A stretch of DNA of 61,656 bases from Gemmatimonas sp. (GCA_021154325.1 JAJKIR010000211.1:1-61656); one strand, 5' to 3'. Positions 43,641 to 53,809 are shown, counted from the first letter of the stretch. Notes: generated by a model not told the origin, from the letters alone. Made by a program: numbers and translations.

Positions 43641-46084
43641 GACCGCAAAGCCTCCAATGGCGTGACACGCGTCGCCTGCCTGACAGGTAGGAGGCACGCA
43701 GCGAGTGCCACGAGGGCCAGCACGAGTGCGACGCCGCCTAACGTGATGGGGTCCATGGCCGACACGCCGTACACGAGCGACGCGAGCATCCGGGACGTGA
43801 GCATCGACGCGCCGAGGCCGAGCACGATGCCGATGGCGGTGAGGGCGAGGCCGGGGCCGAGCACGAGGCTCACGATGTCCCGCTGCACCGCACCGAGCGC
43901 GAGGCGCACCCCGAATTCCTGCGCGCGCTGGCTGACGAGGTACGTCATCACGCCATAGATCCCGAGCGCCGCGAGCAAGAGAGCCGTGACCGCAAAGATC
44001 GAGATCATCTCGAGCGTGAATTGCCGCCGCGCGATCGACGTGGACATGAGCTCGTCCGATGTCCGTACGCCGAAGACGGGAAGCTCGGGATCGACGTCGT
44101 GGACGGCTTTGGTGAGCGCCTCGCGCGTCGTGCGCAGCGTCGAGCGCGTGCGGAAGAAGACCGCGAGCTGCACACCGCCGCGCTGCAGGATCGATGAGTA
44201 GATCCGCGGCTGAGGCAGCTGATCGAGGCCGCCGTAGCGGACGTCGCCAACGACACCGACGATCTCGAGGTCGAAGTTGCGACCGAGGCGCACGCGGCGG
44301 CCGATCGGGTCGCGGTCGCGCGAGAACTGCCTCACGAACGCCTCGTTGACGACGACGACCCTGGCGCTCGCGGTGTCGTCGTGATCGGTGAAGACGCGGC
44401 CGCGCTTGAGCGGCGTCTTCAGCACGTCGAAGTAGCCGGCGCTCACGGCGCCGAACTGCGCGGCGTGGTTCTGGTCCTGCGTCGTCGACTCGTCAGGCAG
44501 GGAGAATGGGAAGGCATTCCCCTGGTTCAGGAAAGGCACATCGTTCGCCGTGCCGACGGCCGCGGCTTCGACGCCCGGCAGCCTAACGACGGCGTCGAGC
44601 AGCCGACGCGATAGTGCCGCCTGCTGTGGCGGCGTGAGATAGTGGTTCGCCTGAGGATTGTTCGGCACCGGTACCCAGATCTGACCGGCGATGAGACCAT
44701 TGGGGTCGAGCCCTGGATCCTGGCGCATGACGGCCGCAAAGCTGCGAAGCAGGAGGCCGGCGCCGGTGAGCAGGACGACCGACACCGCGACCTCGAGTAC
44801 CACGAGCACCGTGCGCACACGTCGCTGCCTAACGCCATGCTGGCCGCCGCCACGGCCACCCTCGTTCAGGCCGCGAATGGGATCGATGCCGGCGGCGTGG
44901 ATGGCGGGCATCATGCCGAAGAGCAGACCCGTACCGACCGACAGAGCCATCGCGAACGCGACGAGGCGCCAATCGGTGTGAATTTCCACGGCACGCGGCA
45001 GGTCTGGCGGGAGCATCGCAACCAGTGAGCCGCGAGCAAGTCGGAGGAGTAGCACGGCCGCGAGTCCTCCGCTGACGGAGATGATCGCGCTCTCGACGAG
45101 CACTTGCTGCGCGATCCGTCGGCGCGATGCGCCGAGCGCCTGACGAATCGCCAGCTCACGGGTGCGTGTGGAGGCGCGGGCGATGAGCAGGCTCGCCATG
45201 TTGACGCACATGATGAGGAGCACGAACCCGACGGCGGCGAGCAGCAACACGAGCAGGGGCCGCACGTTCCCTGTGAGACTCGCCTGCGCCGGCTCGAGAC
45301 GCAGCGTCCACTTCAATTGCGATGGGTAGTCGTTAGGGTAGGCGCGCTGGAGCTGCGACGCGAAGAGGTCGAGCTTGCGCTGGGCCTCCTCGACCGAGAG
45401 GCCGGGCTTCAGTCTTCCCAATCCTCCAGGGAGAAATCGGGCGCGCCGAATCGGTGGGGATGGGAACGGATTGGCCATGAAGCCGGATGCGCCCCAGAGG
45501 TCGACGTCGCTGCTGGACGTGTTCCCGGGATGCCTGAACTCGGGAGGCATGACCCCGATGATGGTATACGGATCCTCATCGACGCGAATGCGTCGTCCGA
45601 TGACGTTCGGATCGGCGCCGAAGTCGCGGCGCCAGAGCGCATCACTGATGACGACACCGTCGAGGAAGCCCGGCGCCCAATCGGCCTGTCCATACACGCG
45701 GCCGAGCGCCGCCTTTGCGCCGAGCAGCTCGAAGTAGTTCGGGCTTGTGCCCATCAGCTCGATGCGCTCGACCTTGTCGCCACCCGAGAGCGCGGTGCTC
45801 ACCGGTATGAGTCCACTGATCTGCGTGAAGACGCCCGACCGCTCGGCGAGATCATTCAGCTCGGGAACTGACATGCCGAGGTCGTGAGCGCCCGCACCGG
45901 GTGCGTCGTCGAAGATACGGACGAGCCGTTCGGGCTCGGGAAATGGCAGCGGCCGCAGGAGCACGGCGTTGACGACGGCGAAGATGGCGAGATTCGCTCC
46001 GATGCCGAGCGCCATCGTGAGGACGGTCGCCGTTGTGAAGAGCGGGTTTCTGGCGAGCGTTCGCAGAGCGTAACGGAGATTCAT
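43637..46084 (-). CDS. ADOP-type orphan ABC permease
   Basis: Start chosen at ATG 46084 ([20 protein letters not shown]), which gives 815 residues without the cytoplasmic N-terminal domain. Helix 1 is [20 protein letters not shown]; the MacB core has [15 protein letters not shown] and [18 protein letters not shown]; the FtsX block has [20 protein letters not shown] and [20 protein letters not shown]; the final block has [20 protein letters not shown] and [14 protein letters not shown]. No PadR or ATPase adjoins. Its stop overlaps the stop of the convergent GlxA-type gene by four bases. Confidence 0.93.
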   Translation of the reverse strand: MNLRYALRTLARNPLFTTATVLTMALGIGANLAIFAVVNAVLLRPLPFPEPERLVRIFDDAPGAGAHDLGMSVPELNDLAERSGVFTQISGLIPVSTALSGGDKVERIELMGTSPNYFELLGAKAALGRVYGQADWAPGFLDGVVISDALWRRDFGADPNVIGRRIRVDEDPYTIIGVMPPEFRHPGNTSSSDVDLWGASGFMANPFPSPPIRRARFLPGGLGRLKPGLSVEEAQRKLDLFASQLQRAYPNDYPSQLKWTLRLEPAQASLTGNVRPLLVLLLAAVGFVLLIMCVNMASLLIARASTRTRELAIRQALGASRRRIAQQVLVESAIISVSGGLAAVLLLRLARGSLVAMLPPDLPRAVEIHTDWRLVAFAMALSVGTGLLFGMMPAIHAAGIDPIRGLNEGGRGGGQHGVRQRRVRTVLVVLEVAVSVVLLTGAGLLLRSFAAVMRQDPGLDPNGLIAGQIWVPVPNNPQANHYLTPPQQAALSRRLLDAVVRLPGVEAAAVGTANDVPFLNQGNAFPFSLPDESTTQDQNHAAQFGAVSAGYFDVLKTPLKRGRVFTDHDDTASARVVVVNEAFVRQFSRDRDPIGRRVRLGRNFDLEIVGVVGDVRYGGLDQLPQPRIYSSILQRGGVQLAVFFRTRSTLRTTREALTKAVHDVDPELPVFGVRTSDELMSTSIARRQFTLEMISIFAVTALLLAALGIYGVMTYLVSQRAQEFGVRLALGAVQRDIVSLVLGPGLALTAIGIVLGLGASMLTSRMLASLVYGVSAMDPITLGGVALVLALVALAACLLPVRQATRVTPLEALRS

Positions 46085-46217
46085 TTGGGCGCAGGGCTGC
46101 GGGTAGCGGGTGGAGGGCACGGACCACCGAGCACGCATCTACGCTCTACTGTCGCGAACCACAGAACCAGCTTCTTGTGACGACCTTACCGTGCGGTGGG
46201 ACGATCGTCCAAGGAGT

Positions 46218-46718
46218 ATGCTGTTCAGGCGGCACCTCATCATCGAATCGATGCTCTCGGTTGCCCTGACGCGGGCGAGGGTGCGCGCTTGCGCGACGTC
46301 CCCCTTCGTTGCGGATCTCGAGACGTTCCGGCGTCGCCAGATCATCGGCTGGAGATTGAGTGAGGCGAACGAGAGCTTTCTCTTTCAGCCCGAGTATGGC
46401 GACGTGCTCGAGGTGGAAGGGGCGCGTTTCGTGGGGCTCGTCGAGCCGGTCGGCAGTGGCGCGCGGATCAGAGGACTCGTACTGGTGTCACCGCTCACGA
46501 AGATCATCATGATCGCCTGGATGCTCGCCGTGGTCCTCGCGGCCGTGGCCGCGCTGGCTCAGGGGCAGGAGCCGGCGACGAGAGTGCTGGGGATTGTTAC
46601 GCTCATGCTCGCCGCAGCCGTGGTCATGGTGCGGTACAGCCTCTGGTCAACGAGCCGAGTGGTCGAGACTCGGCTGCGTCAGAGCATCGAGGGGGCGAGC
46701 GTCACCGTCGCTGCCTAA
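46218..46718 (+). CDS. Small membrane protein
   Basis: Start uncertain: ATG 46218 follows AAGGAG with only one base between, so a later ATG (46251) or the longer frame from 46110 are possible. The 166-residue product has a soluble N-terminal domain (SPFVADLETFRRRQIIGWRL, FLFQPEYGDVLEVEGARFVG) and two membrane helices (IIMIAWMLAVVLAAVAALA; VLGIVTLMLAAAVVMVRYSL). Function unknown. The TAA stop lies within CCTAACG (46714), which also supplies the TAG of the convergent gene. Confidence 0.62.
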   Translation: MLFRRHLIIESMLSVALTRARVRACATSPFVADLETFRRRQIIGWRLSEANESFLFQPEYGDVLEVEGARFVGLVEPVGSGARIRGLVLVSPLTKIIMIAWMLAVVLAAVAALAQGQEPATRVLGIVTLMLAAAVVMVRYSLWSTSRVVETRLRQSIEGASVTVAA

Positions 46719-47785
46719 CGGCTGTCGCCGTCGTCGCCGCCGTCGTCATCGGGCTCGCAGGTGAGGCCGTCCGTCGAAACCGGTTCGAAGTGCGGTGCCT
46801 TGCGTACGGCGCGCCAGGCGAATTGCGGGCGCGGCGCGACCGAGTCCGACCCGACTCTCGGATAGAAGCCGAAGACCTCAGGATCCGCGACACCGCGGAT
46901 CTTGCACACCGGGTAGATGGCGAAGTCCTCGACGCGGATTGCCGGCGGTAAAAGCAGCCGGGCAACGACGTCGGCGCCGTCGCCATTGGGGCGCAGGCGC
47001 TCGAGGTGAACGACGTCGGCCGACTCCGTGCTGTAGGTCGCGATCCGAAACATCGTGTCCGTCGCGCCGACCGCGTTGATCACACCGTAATGACCGCGAT
47101 AGGCGATGCTGTCGCCGACGGGAACGCTGTCTGGCGAGATCGCGGCGCGCACTGGCGGCCGCTCGTGCGGGAAGTTGTCGGCGTGGGACGGCGGGAGACC
47201 GATACGGAGCCCACGGAGGAGCGTCAGCATCGTGTCGCGCATCCCGAGCTCGCCGAGCGCGGTGAGCTTCACCATGCGCCCGTCGCCAGTCGGTATCCAG
47301 GCGCGGATCTCGTCCACCGGTTTGTTGTTGATGAAGGTGTCGGGAAGCCGAAATGAGAGGACGTGAATCGGGTGACCATCAACCTCCGCCTGGCATTCCC
47401 GAACCTCGACGGTTCCCGCTCGCGCCGAGTCCACCGGATGATCGCGGCGCAGATCCGCGATCGACACGACGCGATAGTCGATTCCGCCGAGTCCGCGGTA
47501 CTCCCATGCGCGGTGATCCTCGGGTGAAATGCCGCGCTCGTGCCTGAGCCATTCTTCGTTGAACGTGGTCGGGATTCGCAGGCCGATGCCCGCACCGGTG
47601 ACGAGCACTGGCGTCCTGCTCGCGGCCGAGCTACCGAGGCATGGGCCGTTAGGCTCGGCGCGCCGCGCGCCTGACGCGACAACCGTTGGTGGAAAGTAGG
47701 CAGTGCTGTCAGCGTCTCGTGCCGGCGTGCCCTTGCAGGCGCCAGCCAGCACGAGAGTGGAGAGCACGAAACGACGGGTGGACAT
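46715..47785 (-). CDS. Putative lipoprotein of unknown function
   Basis: Start chosen at ATG 47785 (MSTRRFVLSTLVLAGAC, lipobox LAGAC). The 356-residue mature part contains TPVLVTGAGIGLRIPTTFNE, GLGGIDYRVVSIADL, IHVLSFRLPDTFINNKPVDE and a Cys near IYPVCKIRGVADPEVFGFYP, ending in an acidic Asp/Gly tail (EPDDDGGDDGDS). I do not recognise the family. Its TAG stop is formed by the shared CCTAACG word at 46714. Confidence 0.72.
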   Translation of the reverse strand: MSTRRFVLSTLVLAGACKGTPARDADSTAYFPPTVVASGARRAEPNGPCLGSSAASRTPVLVTGAGIGLRIPTTFNEEWLRHERGISPEDHRAWEYRGLGGIDYRVVSIADLRRDHPVDSARAGTVEVRECQAEVDGHPIHVLSFRLPDTFINNKPVDEIRAWIPTGDGRMVKLTALGELGMRDTMLTLLRGLRIGLPPSHADNFPHERPPVRAAISPDSVPVGDSIAYRGHYGVINAVGATDTMFRIATYSTESADVVHLERLRPNGDGADVVARLLLPPAIRVEDFAIYPVCKIRGVADPEVFGFYPRVGSDSVAPRPQFAWRAVRKAPHFEPVSTDGLTCEPDDDGGDDGDSR

Positions 47786-47989
47786 GACCGTATCATCAAC
47801 CCGACGCATGACATGGTCAAGGCGTTCAGCGTCCCCAGCAGAGGACGTCGAGGCGGCGGCGCTCTATCTCGTGTCCAACAACGCGTCATTGATCACCGCG
47901 GGTGGCCGAGAAACCTCGGCGAGGGAAGTCTGGTAGTATTCGGTGTGGCTCATTGTTATTCGTTCCACGCCTAACGTCTTCTCGCGTCC

Positions 47990-49027
47990 GTGTACTCGAC
48001 CTGCCTCTTCTGTAACCAGCCGCTCGGCACGAACTCGGCTCTCGACTCGTTCCCGATTGGCCGACGACTCGCCTTCGACCCGGCGAAGGGGCGGCTGTGG
48101 GTCGTCTGTCGCAAATGCGAGCGATGGAACCTGTCGCCGCTGGACGAGCGCTGGGAGGCGATCGAGCAGGCGGAGCAGCGTTATACCGAAACGCGGAGGC
48201 GAGTGGCGACGTCGCAGATCGGGCTCGCACGTCTCTCGGACGGGACCGAGCTCGTTCGCATCGGCGAGCCGCTGCGACCTGAGTTCGCGGCATGGCGCTA
48301 CGGTGATCAATTTGGCCGACGCCGGCGCCGGCAGATGCTCATCGTGGGCGGCGGGATCGCCGCACTCGGCGGCCTCGTGATCGGCGGCGCGACGATGGGC
48401 GTCTCGGTCGGCGGCTTTGGTTGGGCGATCTCGCAGTTCGGCCGTGTGCTCGTCCAGGGCTCGGACGAGACCATCGTCGCCAAAGTGCGGACGGACGCCG
48501 GGGAGATGCTCCCCGTTAGGCGCCGCCATCTCGCGGAGAGCATGATCTCGCGCGGCAGCGATGGGACGCTCGCACTCGATCTCCGTTACAAGAATGGTCA
48601 ATCGAGGTTCGAGGGACCCGAGGCGATGCGAATCGCGTCGCTCGTCGTACCAAAGGTGAATCGATTCGGTGGCTCGCGGGACACCGTGGCGATGGCCGTG
48701 TCGCACATCGAGTCGGTCGGCGGTCCGGAGCGCTACGTGGAGCAGGTCGCAAAGCGCGGCGAGGTGCTGACCGCGGTCCAGGGAAAGCGGCACCGCTTCG
48801 GGCGCAAGGGTCGCGTTGGGAAGACTGGTCTCTACGGACTGACACCGGTCGAGCGCCTCGGACTCGAGATGGCGCTGCACGAGGATGCGGAGCGGCGGGC
48901 GATGACGGGCGAGCTGGCGCTGCTCGAGGCAGCGTGGCGGGACGCGGAGGAGATCGCGGCGATCGCCGACGACATGTTTCTTCCGGAGAATGTAAAGTCG
49001 TCGATGGAGCGGCTGCGCGGAAAGTAG
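47990..49027 (+). CDS. Zinc-ribbon membrane protein of unknown function
   Basis: GTG start at 47990. The 345-residue protein opens with a zinc-ribbon (CLFCNQPLG ... VVCRKCERWNLSPLDERWEA), then a charged helical segment, two Gly-rich hydrophobic stretches (MLIVGGGIAALGGLVIGGAT; VSVGGFGWAISQFGRVLV) and a helical C-terminal half with SHIESVGGPERYVEQVA and TPVERLGLEMALHEDAERRA. The two CxxC pairs are intact. No function known to me. A CCTAACG word lies just upstream (47970). Confidence 0.75.
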   Translation: MYSTCLFCNQPLGTNSALDSFPIGRRLAFDPAKGRLWVVCRKCERWNLSPLDERWEAIEQAEQRYTETRRRVATSQIGLARLSDGTELVRIGEPLRPEFAAWRYGDQFGRRRRRQMLIVGGGIAALGGLVIGGATMGVSVGGFGWAISQFGRVLVQGSDETIVAKVRTDAGEMLPVRRRHLAESMISRGSDGTLALDLRYKNGQSRFEGPEAMRIASLVVPKVNRFGGSRDTVAMAVSHIESVGGPERYVEQVAKRGEVLTAVQGKRHRFGRKGRVGKTGLYGLTPVERLGLEMALHEDAERRAMTGELALLEAAWRDAEEIAAIADDMFLPENVKSSMERLRGK

Positions 49028-49082
49028 AATTCGTGGGTGGCAGCATCGAGCGTCCACTCTTCCATCGAGGATCGAGCTTCCC

Positions 49083-49490
49083 ATGTCCGAGCCAACAGCC
49101 GCCGCGGCCTATCCGTACGCGACGCATCTCAACGTCCTCTTCGACGCGATGCAGACCATCGATGTCGGTGCGCTGGTCGGCCGCGTGCAGGACGAGTGGT
49201 ACAATCAGACGCTGTGCAAGGTGAACGATTCGGTGGTGCGCGTCGGCATCATTCGAGGCGAGTACCACTGGCACAAGCACCAGAACGAGGACGAGTTCTT
49301 CTTCGTTCTATCCGGGCGCCTGCTGATCGATTTCGATCGCGGAACCGACGACGAGCCGGGCAAAGTCGTAGCGCTCGAACCGCGACAGGGATTCGTGGTG
49401 CCGCGCGGGGTCGTGCATCGCACCCGCGCGACGGAGCGCACCGTGATCCTGATGGTGGAGACGTCGAACGTCGTCCCCACGGGCGACTGA
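49083..49490 (+). CDS. Cupin-domain protein
   Basis: The 135-residue single-domain cupin has both motifs: motif 1 GEYHWHKHQNEDEFFFVLSG (His, His, Glu metal ligands) and motif 2 GFVVPRGVVHRT (His). Small cytoplasmic cupins of this type are isomerases or oxygenases or simple ligand-binding proteins; the substrate cannot be read from the sequence. A hairpin overlaps its end and the end of the convergent DUF1697 gene. Confidence 0.9.
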   Translation: MSEPTAAAAYPYATHLNVLFDAMQTIDVGALVGRVQDEWYNQTLCKVNDSVVRVGIIRGEYHWHKHQNEDEFFFVLSGRLLIDFDRGTDDEPGKVVALEPRQGFVVPRGVVHRTRATERTVILMVETSNVVPTGD

Positions 49491-49496
49491 GCTCGT

Positions 49497-49516
49497 CGCG
49501 ATCACTCTAGATCGCG
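49497..49516. terminator. Hairpin between convergent genes
   Basis: CGCGATC (49497-49503) and GATCGCG (49510-49516) form a perfect 7-bp stem with a 6-base loop. It starts seven bases after the cupin stop and overlaps the stop of the convergent DUF1697 gene (49502). There is no T-tract, so the terminator role is tentative. Confidence 0.4.
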
Positions 49517-50050
49517 AAGCAGTCGCGCGATCGACAACATCGTCGTCCAGCTCCGAGTGGTTGCCGGCGCGCCGAAGATTTCGTCGAGCTTGCCGAGACA
49601 GCCAATCGTTTTCATGTGACGACGGTACTCGCCGAAGACGAAGCAGCGCTTCGCGGCAATGACGCGCACGAGGCACGCGCTCTCATCGGGAATTGCGATC
49701 GGTAGCGACGGCCGTACGCGCGGCACTTTGGGCAGAATGCTCACGAAGCGCACGAGATCGGGCGTCGTCGGACGATCGGCGAAGGGGCTGTCGGTCTCCA
49801 ACCCGATGACATCCCGCCCGTCACAGATCGCGATCTGCGCCTCGAAGGGAAGCTCGCGTCGCAATGCAGCCTCGAATTCGGCGCGAGCTCCAGGGGCGTG
49901 CACGACGAAGGTACCGGCCGCGCCGACATTCACGACCTTGTAGCGGTGGAGCTTCTTCGCGACGAGGCTCGGCCTGAAGCTGCGATGCCCGCCGACGTTC
50001 ACACCGCGCAGAAAGACGACAACCGGTCTGGTAGTGACTCTGGAAGGCAT
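49502..50050 (-). CDS. DUF1697-family protein
   Basis: The 182-residue protein begins VVFLRGVNVGGHRSFRPSLV, which is the DUF1697 opening (FLRGINVGG), continues with KVVNVGAAGTFVVHAPGARA and LRRELPFEAQIAICDGRDVI, and ends MKTIGCLGKLDEIFGAPATT then RSWTTMLSIARLL, matching the usual Lys/Thr-rich closing motif (TTRNWNTV-type). The biochemical role of the family is unknown. Start at ATG 50050, 24 bases from the divergent GH130-like gene. Confidence 0.9.
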   Translation of the reverse strand: MPSRVTTRPVVVFLRGVNVGGHRSFRPSLVAKKLHRYKVVNVGAAGTFVVHAPGARAEFEAALRRELPFEAQIAICDGRDVIGLETDSPFADRPTTPDLVRFVSILPKVPRVRPSLPIAIPDESACLVRVIAAKRCFVFGEYRRHMKTIGCLGKLDEIFGAPATTRSWTTMLSIARLLRDLE

Positions 50051-50073
50051 TGCGTTAGGATAGAGGCGGCGTC

Positions 50074-51204
50074 GTGACGAGGACAGGCTCTGCGGTGAAT
50101 TCTTGGATCTTTGCTCTTTTGACTGCTGGAGTCGGCGCGATGGTGCCGGCGCATCCAGTGCACGCGCAGCGCGCTGGGTGGATGATCGGTCCGTTCACTA
50201 AGCCGGCAGGCGTGAATCCCGTCATTGCGCCCAATGGTGTGGCGAAGGTGCGGTCGGCGATGAGCGACAGCACCGTGGCCTGGGAGGGATTTGCCACGTT
50301 CAACCCGGCGGCAGTCGTGCGTGGGGGGAAGGTGTACGTCCTGTACCGCGCCGAAGACGCGACCGGGGATACGACGATTGGGGGGCATACGTCCCGCCTC
50401 GGATTGGCGGAGAGCAGCGACGGTTTGCGCTTCGTGCGACGTCCGGAGCCGGTGCTCTTTCCCGACCGCGACGCGCAGCGCGAGAACGAGTGGCCGGGGG
50501 GCGTCGAGGACCCGCGGATCGTCGAGCGCGAGGATGGTGAGTATGTGCTCACCTACACGCAATGGAATCGCAAGGTGCCGAAGCTGGCGGTGGCGACGTC
50601 GCGCGATCTCGTCCGCTGGGAGAAGCACGGACCGGCATTCGCGGGCGCCGGCGGCGGCAAGTATCTGGAGATCGAAACGAAATCAGGGGCGATCCTCTGC
50701 CGGCTCGTCGGTGACCGATGTGTCGCGACGAGGGTGCACGGGAAGTACTGGATGTACTTCAACGTGCCCAACGTGCTGATCGCGACCTCCGACGATCTTA
50801 TCTCGTGGACGCCGCTGGAGGACGAGAATGGGCGGCCGCTCGCGGTGCTTTCGCCGCGGCCCGGATACTTCGATTCCTGGCTGGTGGAGGCGGGCGCGCC
50901 AGCCATGCTCACGGAGCGTGGCATCGTGCTGCTCTATAACGCGGGCAACAGTGGACAGTACGGCGATCCGTCCGTGCCCGCGCGCACATACACCGCCGGC
51001 CAGGCGCTCTTCGACGCGACGAATCCCGTTAGGCTCATTGCGCGTAGCGTATCGCCCTTTCTCCGACCGACTGAGGCGTACGAGAAGTCGGGGCAGTACA
51101 AGGAGGGGACGACCTTCGTCGAGGGGCTCGTGAGGTTCCGCGGGCGTTGGCTATTGTACTACGGCACGGCGGATTCGCGCGTCGCGGTCGCGGTAAGCCG
51201 GTAG
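50074..51204 (+). CDS. Exported GH130-family glycoside phosphorylase/hydrolase-like protein
   Basis: GTG start at 50074. The 376-residue product has a signal peptide (WIFALLTAGVGAMVPAHPVH, cut near AHAQ). Five-bladed propeller features of GH130 follow: NPVIAPNG, FNPAAVVRGGKVYVLYRAED, SRLGLAESSDGLRF, GGVEDPRIVEREDGEYVLTY (catalytic Asp), KLAVATSRDLVRWEKHGPAF, EAGAPAMLTERGIVLLYNAG and EGLVRFRGRWLLYYGTADSR. GH130 enzymes act on beta-mannosides by phosphorolysis in the cytoplasm or hydrolysis when exported; export here suggests hydrolysis, an inference. Stand-alone gene. Confidence 0.9.
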   Translation: MTRTGSAVNSWIFALLTAGVGAMVPAHPVHAQRAGWMIGPFTKPAGVNPVIAPNGVAKVRSAMSDSTVAWEGFATFNPAAVVRGGKVYVLYRAEDATGDTTIGGHTSRLGLAESSDGLRFVRRPEPVLFPDRDAQRENEWPGGVEDPRIVEREDGEYVLTYTQWNRKVPKLAVATSRDLVRWEKHGPAFAGAGGGKYLEIETKSGAILCRLVGDRCVATRVHGKYWMYFNVPNVLIATSDDLISWTPLEDENGRPLAVLSPRPGYFDSWLVEAGAPAMLTERGIVLLYNAGNSGQYGDPSVPARTYTAGQALFDATNPVRLIARSVSPFLRPTEAYEKSGQYKEGTTFVEGLVRFRGRWLLYYGTADSRVAVAVSR

Positions 51205-51224
51205 CCCTCTTATCGATACCGACC

Positions 51225-51749
51225 ATGGACTCCACTCAGATCTCCACGACACTCGCGACGCTCTTCAGGGAATTGGTCGATGGCGTGCCGCGCGATCCTT
51301 CGTACATGCTCAACACCGGTGACGTCGGGCTGCATGGGTCGCTCGAGAAGCTCTCCGCCGACGAGGCGTCGCGCACCAGCCTCGGCGGCGCGTCCATCGC
51401 GGCGCACGTGGATCATCTGCGGTACGGTCTCGCCCTGATGAACCAATGGAAGTCGGGCGTGAAGAATCCCTGGGCCGGCGCCGACTGGACCGCGAGCTGG
51501 AAGATCTCCCGCGTTACGGACGCCGAATGGGATCGGCTGCGGCGCGAGCTGAAGACCGAGACGCACCAATGGTTGGACGCGCTCAGCGCGGCGCGGGCGA
51601 TGGACGAGACGCAGCTCACGTACATGATCGCCAGCATCGCCCATCTCGCGTATCACGTCGGCGCGGTGCGGCAAATCGACCGTGGCGCGCGGGGGCCCAC
51701 CGCCGAGGCAGAAGCCGAGGCGAAGCGCGCCTCGAGACAGGGTGCCTAA
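51225..51749 (+). CDS. DinB-family protein
   Basis: Start chosen at ATG 51225 (MDSTQISTTLATLFRELVDG); the longer frame from 51147 lies inside the upstream gene. The 174-residue four-helix-bundle protein has the DinB metal-site histidines in GGASIAAHVDHLRYGLALMN and SIAHLAYHVGAVRQID. Members include thiol-dependent transferases and many of unknown role. Its TAA stop lies in CCTAACG (51745), which also forms the stop of the convergent PQQ dehydrogenase gene. Confidence 0.86.
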   Translation: MDSTQISTTLATLFRELVDGVPRDPSYMLNTGDVGLHGSLEKLSADEASRTSLGGASIAAHVDHLRYGLALMNQWKSGVKNPWAGADWTASWKISRVTDAEWDRLRRELKTETHQWLDALSAARAMDETQLTYMIASIAHLAYHVGAVRQIDRGARGPTAEAEAEAKRASRQGA

Positions 51750-53809
51750 CGAGGCAGCGCGAACGCCACGTACGTCCCGCCGCTCGGCGCGCCGTTCTTG
51801 CCGCCGCCGCAGGCGATGACGATGTACTGACGTCCGTTCACCATGTAGGTCGACGGCGTCGCATTGCCGGCGGCGGGAAGCTTGGCGCTCCAGAGGAGTT
51901 TGCCGGTGCGCTTGTCGTAGGCGTGGAAGGTGTTGTCGTAGGTCGTCGCGCCGATGAACAGGAGCCCGTTCTCGGTCACGATGGCGCCGCCATAGTTGTC
52001 GGTGCCAGTCTCGGTGAGCCCCTCGGTTGCGAGCTTCGGGTAGACGCCAAACGGGATCTTCCACCTGATGGTCCCGGCGTCGAGATCGATGGCGGAGAGC
52101 GTGCCCCATGGCGGTGAGATGCCGGGGTAGCCTTCGTTGTCCACGAAGATGTCGAAGTACGCGTTGCGCCAGGGAATGCCGAATGGATCGGGACCGGCGG
52201 CCGCCGAAGAATCGCGGCCGGTGATGAGAAAGTTTACAATGTCGGCGAGCGCGCGTCCCTCGAGGGCGCTGCCGAACGCGGGCATGCGGCCAGTGCCGTC
52301 GCGAATGATCTGAGCGATCTGCTCGCGCGTGCGCCGCTCGGCAACGTCCTGCAGTGACGGCGCCATCGCGCTCCCCTGACGGTTCTCGCCGTGGCAGCTG
52401 GCGCAATTCGCAGCGTAGAGCGAGCGGTCGCTCCGGGGCACGAGCTTGAGCAGCCACGCCATCTCGTTGGCGTTGACGTAGAGCAGCCGGCTCTTCGGGT
52501 CGAACGCGGGACCACCCCACTCGCCGCCGCCGTCCACGCCAGGAAAGATGATCGTCCCTTTGTCGTTAGGCGGATCGAATGGATCAGTGGTACCGTACTG
52601 CTCAAACTGCGCGAGGGCGGCGGCGTGCGCAGCCGGCGTTCTCGTAGTGAGGTCGCCCTTCGTGAGGCGCTGGCGCGTGAAGGGCGGTGGCAGCGTCGGG
52701 AAGTGCTGGGTCGGCGCGGCGCGATCGCCGGCAAGAGTGGCTGCCGGCATCGGACGCTCCGCCACGGGAAAGAGCGGTGCGCCGGTGGCGCGGTCGAGGA
52801 CCCAGGTGTGGCCGGTCTTCGTGATCTGGGCGACGGCGTCGATAGCGCGTCCGCCGCGCCTAACGGTGACGAGCACCGGAGCCGCGGGGAGGTCGCGGTC
52901 CCAGAGATCGTGACGGAGCACCTGATAGTGCCAGATGTGCTTTCCGGTGCGCGCGTCGAGCGCGATGACGCTGTTCGCGTAGAGGTTGTCGCCGACGCGG
53001 TTGCCGCCCCAGAAGTCGTACGACGCGGAGCCGGTGGCGACGAAGACCATCGCGCGCCGCGCGTCGAGGGTCACTCCCGACCAGGCATTGACGCCACCCG
53101 CGACTTTCCACGCGTCCGGCGGCCACGTCTCGTACCCCGGCTCGCCAGGATGCGGGATCGTGTGAAAGCTCCAGCGGAGCGCGCCGGTGGTCACGTCGTA
53201 CGCGCGGATGTCGCCCGGCGCGCTCGGCAGCGCCTCGGGCACGGTGCTCCCCATGATGAGCAAGTTCTCAAACACGACGCCGGGCGTCGACGCGCTCACG
53301 GACAGGCCGCGCACCGGGCGGCCGAGGCCGGCGCGGAGGTCGACCCAGCCGCTGTCGCCGAAGGTCGGGATCGGCCGGCCGGTGCGCTTGTCGAGCGCGT
53401 AGAGGCGGTTCCGGTAGTTGAAGATGACACGGTCAGCGGTGACGACGACGCCCCGATGGCGGATGCGCGAGGTCGGCGCCGCGCCGTTGGTTGGATCGAA
53501 GCTCCAGAGCTCCTTGCCGGTCGATGCGTCGAGGGCGAAGACGCGGAGCTTTGGCGACGTCCCATACAGCACGCCGTCGACGACGATCGGGTTCGTCTGC
53601 ATCTCCGAGCCCGCGAACTCGTCGTGCGTCTCGTACGTCCAGGCGACTGTGAGCTGCCTAACGTTGGCGGGCGTGATCTGGCCGAGCGTGGTGTAGTGGG
53701 TGTGATCGTCGCTGCCGCCGTAGACGGGCCAGTCGACGGTCTTCTGTGCGCGGGCGCCGGCGGAAAGGCAGAGGACAGCAATCGCGGCGATGAGGCGGGA
53801 TTCCGGCAT
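51746..53809 (-). CDS. PQQ-dependent dehydrogenase with inserted cytochrome c domain
   Basis: Start chosen at ATG 53809 (MPESRLIAAIAVLCLSAGAR), giving a signal peptide and 687 residues; a frame running on to 54601 only adds upstream read-through. Propeller repeats include VFALDASTGKELWSFDP, LYALDKRTGRPIPTFGDSGW, SVIALDARTGKHIWHYQVLR, WDRDLPAAPVLV and ATEGLTETGTDNYGGAIVTE. A cytochrome c insertion has CASCHGENRQG (CxxCH) and TGRMPAFGS (Met ligand). This is the membrane/periplasmic glucose-dehydrogenase-like layout, oxidising sugars or alcohols. The start overlaps the stop of the upstream lipoprotein gene. Confidence 0.93.
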   Translation of the reverse strand: MPESRLIAAIAVLCLSAGARAQKTVDWPVYGGSDDHTHYTTLGQITPANVRQLTVAWTYETHDEFAGSEMQTNPIVVDGVLYGTSPKLRVFALDASTGKELWSFDPTNGAAPTSRIRHRGVVVTADRVIFNYRNRLYALDKRTGRPIPTFGDSGWVDLRAGLGRPVRGLSVSASTPGVVFENLLIMGSTVPEALPSAPGDIRAYDVTTGALRWSFHTIPHPGEPGYETWPPDAWKVAGGVNAWSGVTLDARRAMVFVATGSASYDFWGGNRVGDNLYANSVIALDARTGKHIWHYQVLRHDLWDRDLPAAPVLVTVRRGGRAIDAVAQITKTGHTWVLDRATGAPLFPVAERPMPAATLAGDRAAPTQHFPTLPPPFTRQRLTKGDLTTRTPAAHAAALAQFEQYGTTDPFDPPNDKGTIIFPGVDGGGEWGGPAFDPKSRLLYVNANEMAWLLKLVPRSDRSLYAANCASCHGENRQGSAMAPSLQDVAERRTREQIAQIIRDGTGRMPAFGSALEGRALADIVNFLITGRDSSAAAGPDPFGIPWRNAYFDIFVDNEGYPGISPPWGTLSAIDLDAGTIRWKIPFGVYPKLATEGLTETGTDNYGGAIVTENGLLFIGATTYDNTFHAYDKRTGKLLWSAKLPAAGNATPSTYMVNGRQYIVIACGGGKNGAPSGGTYVAFALPR

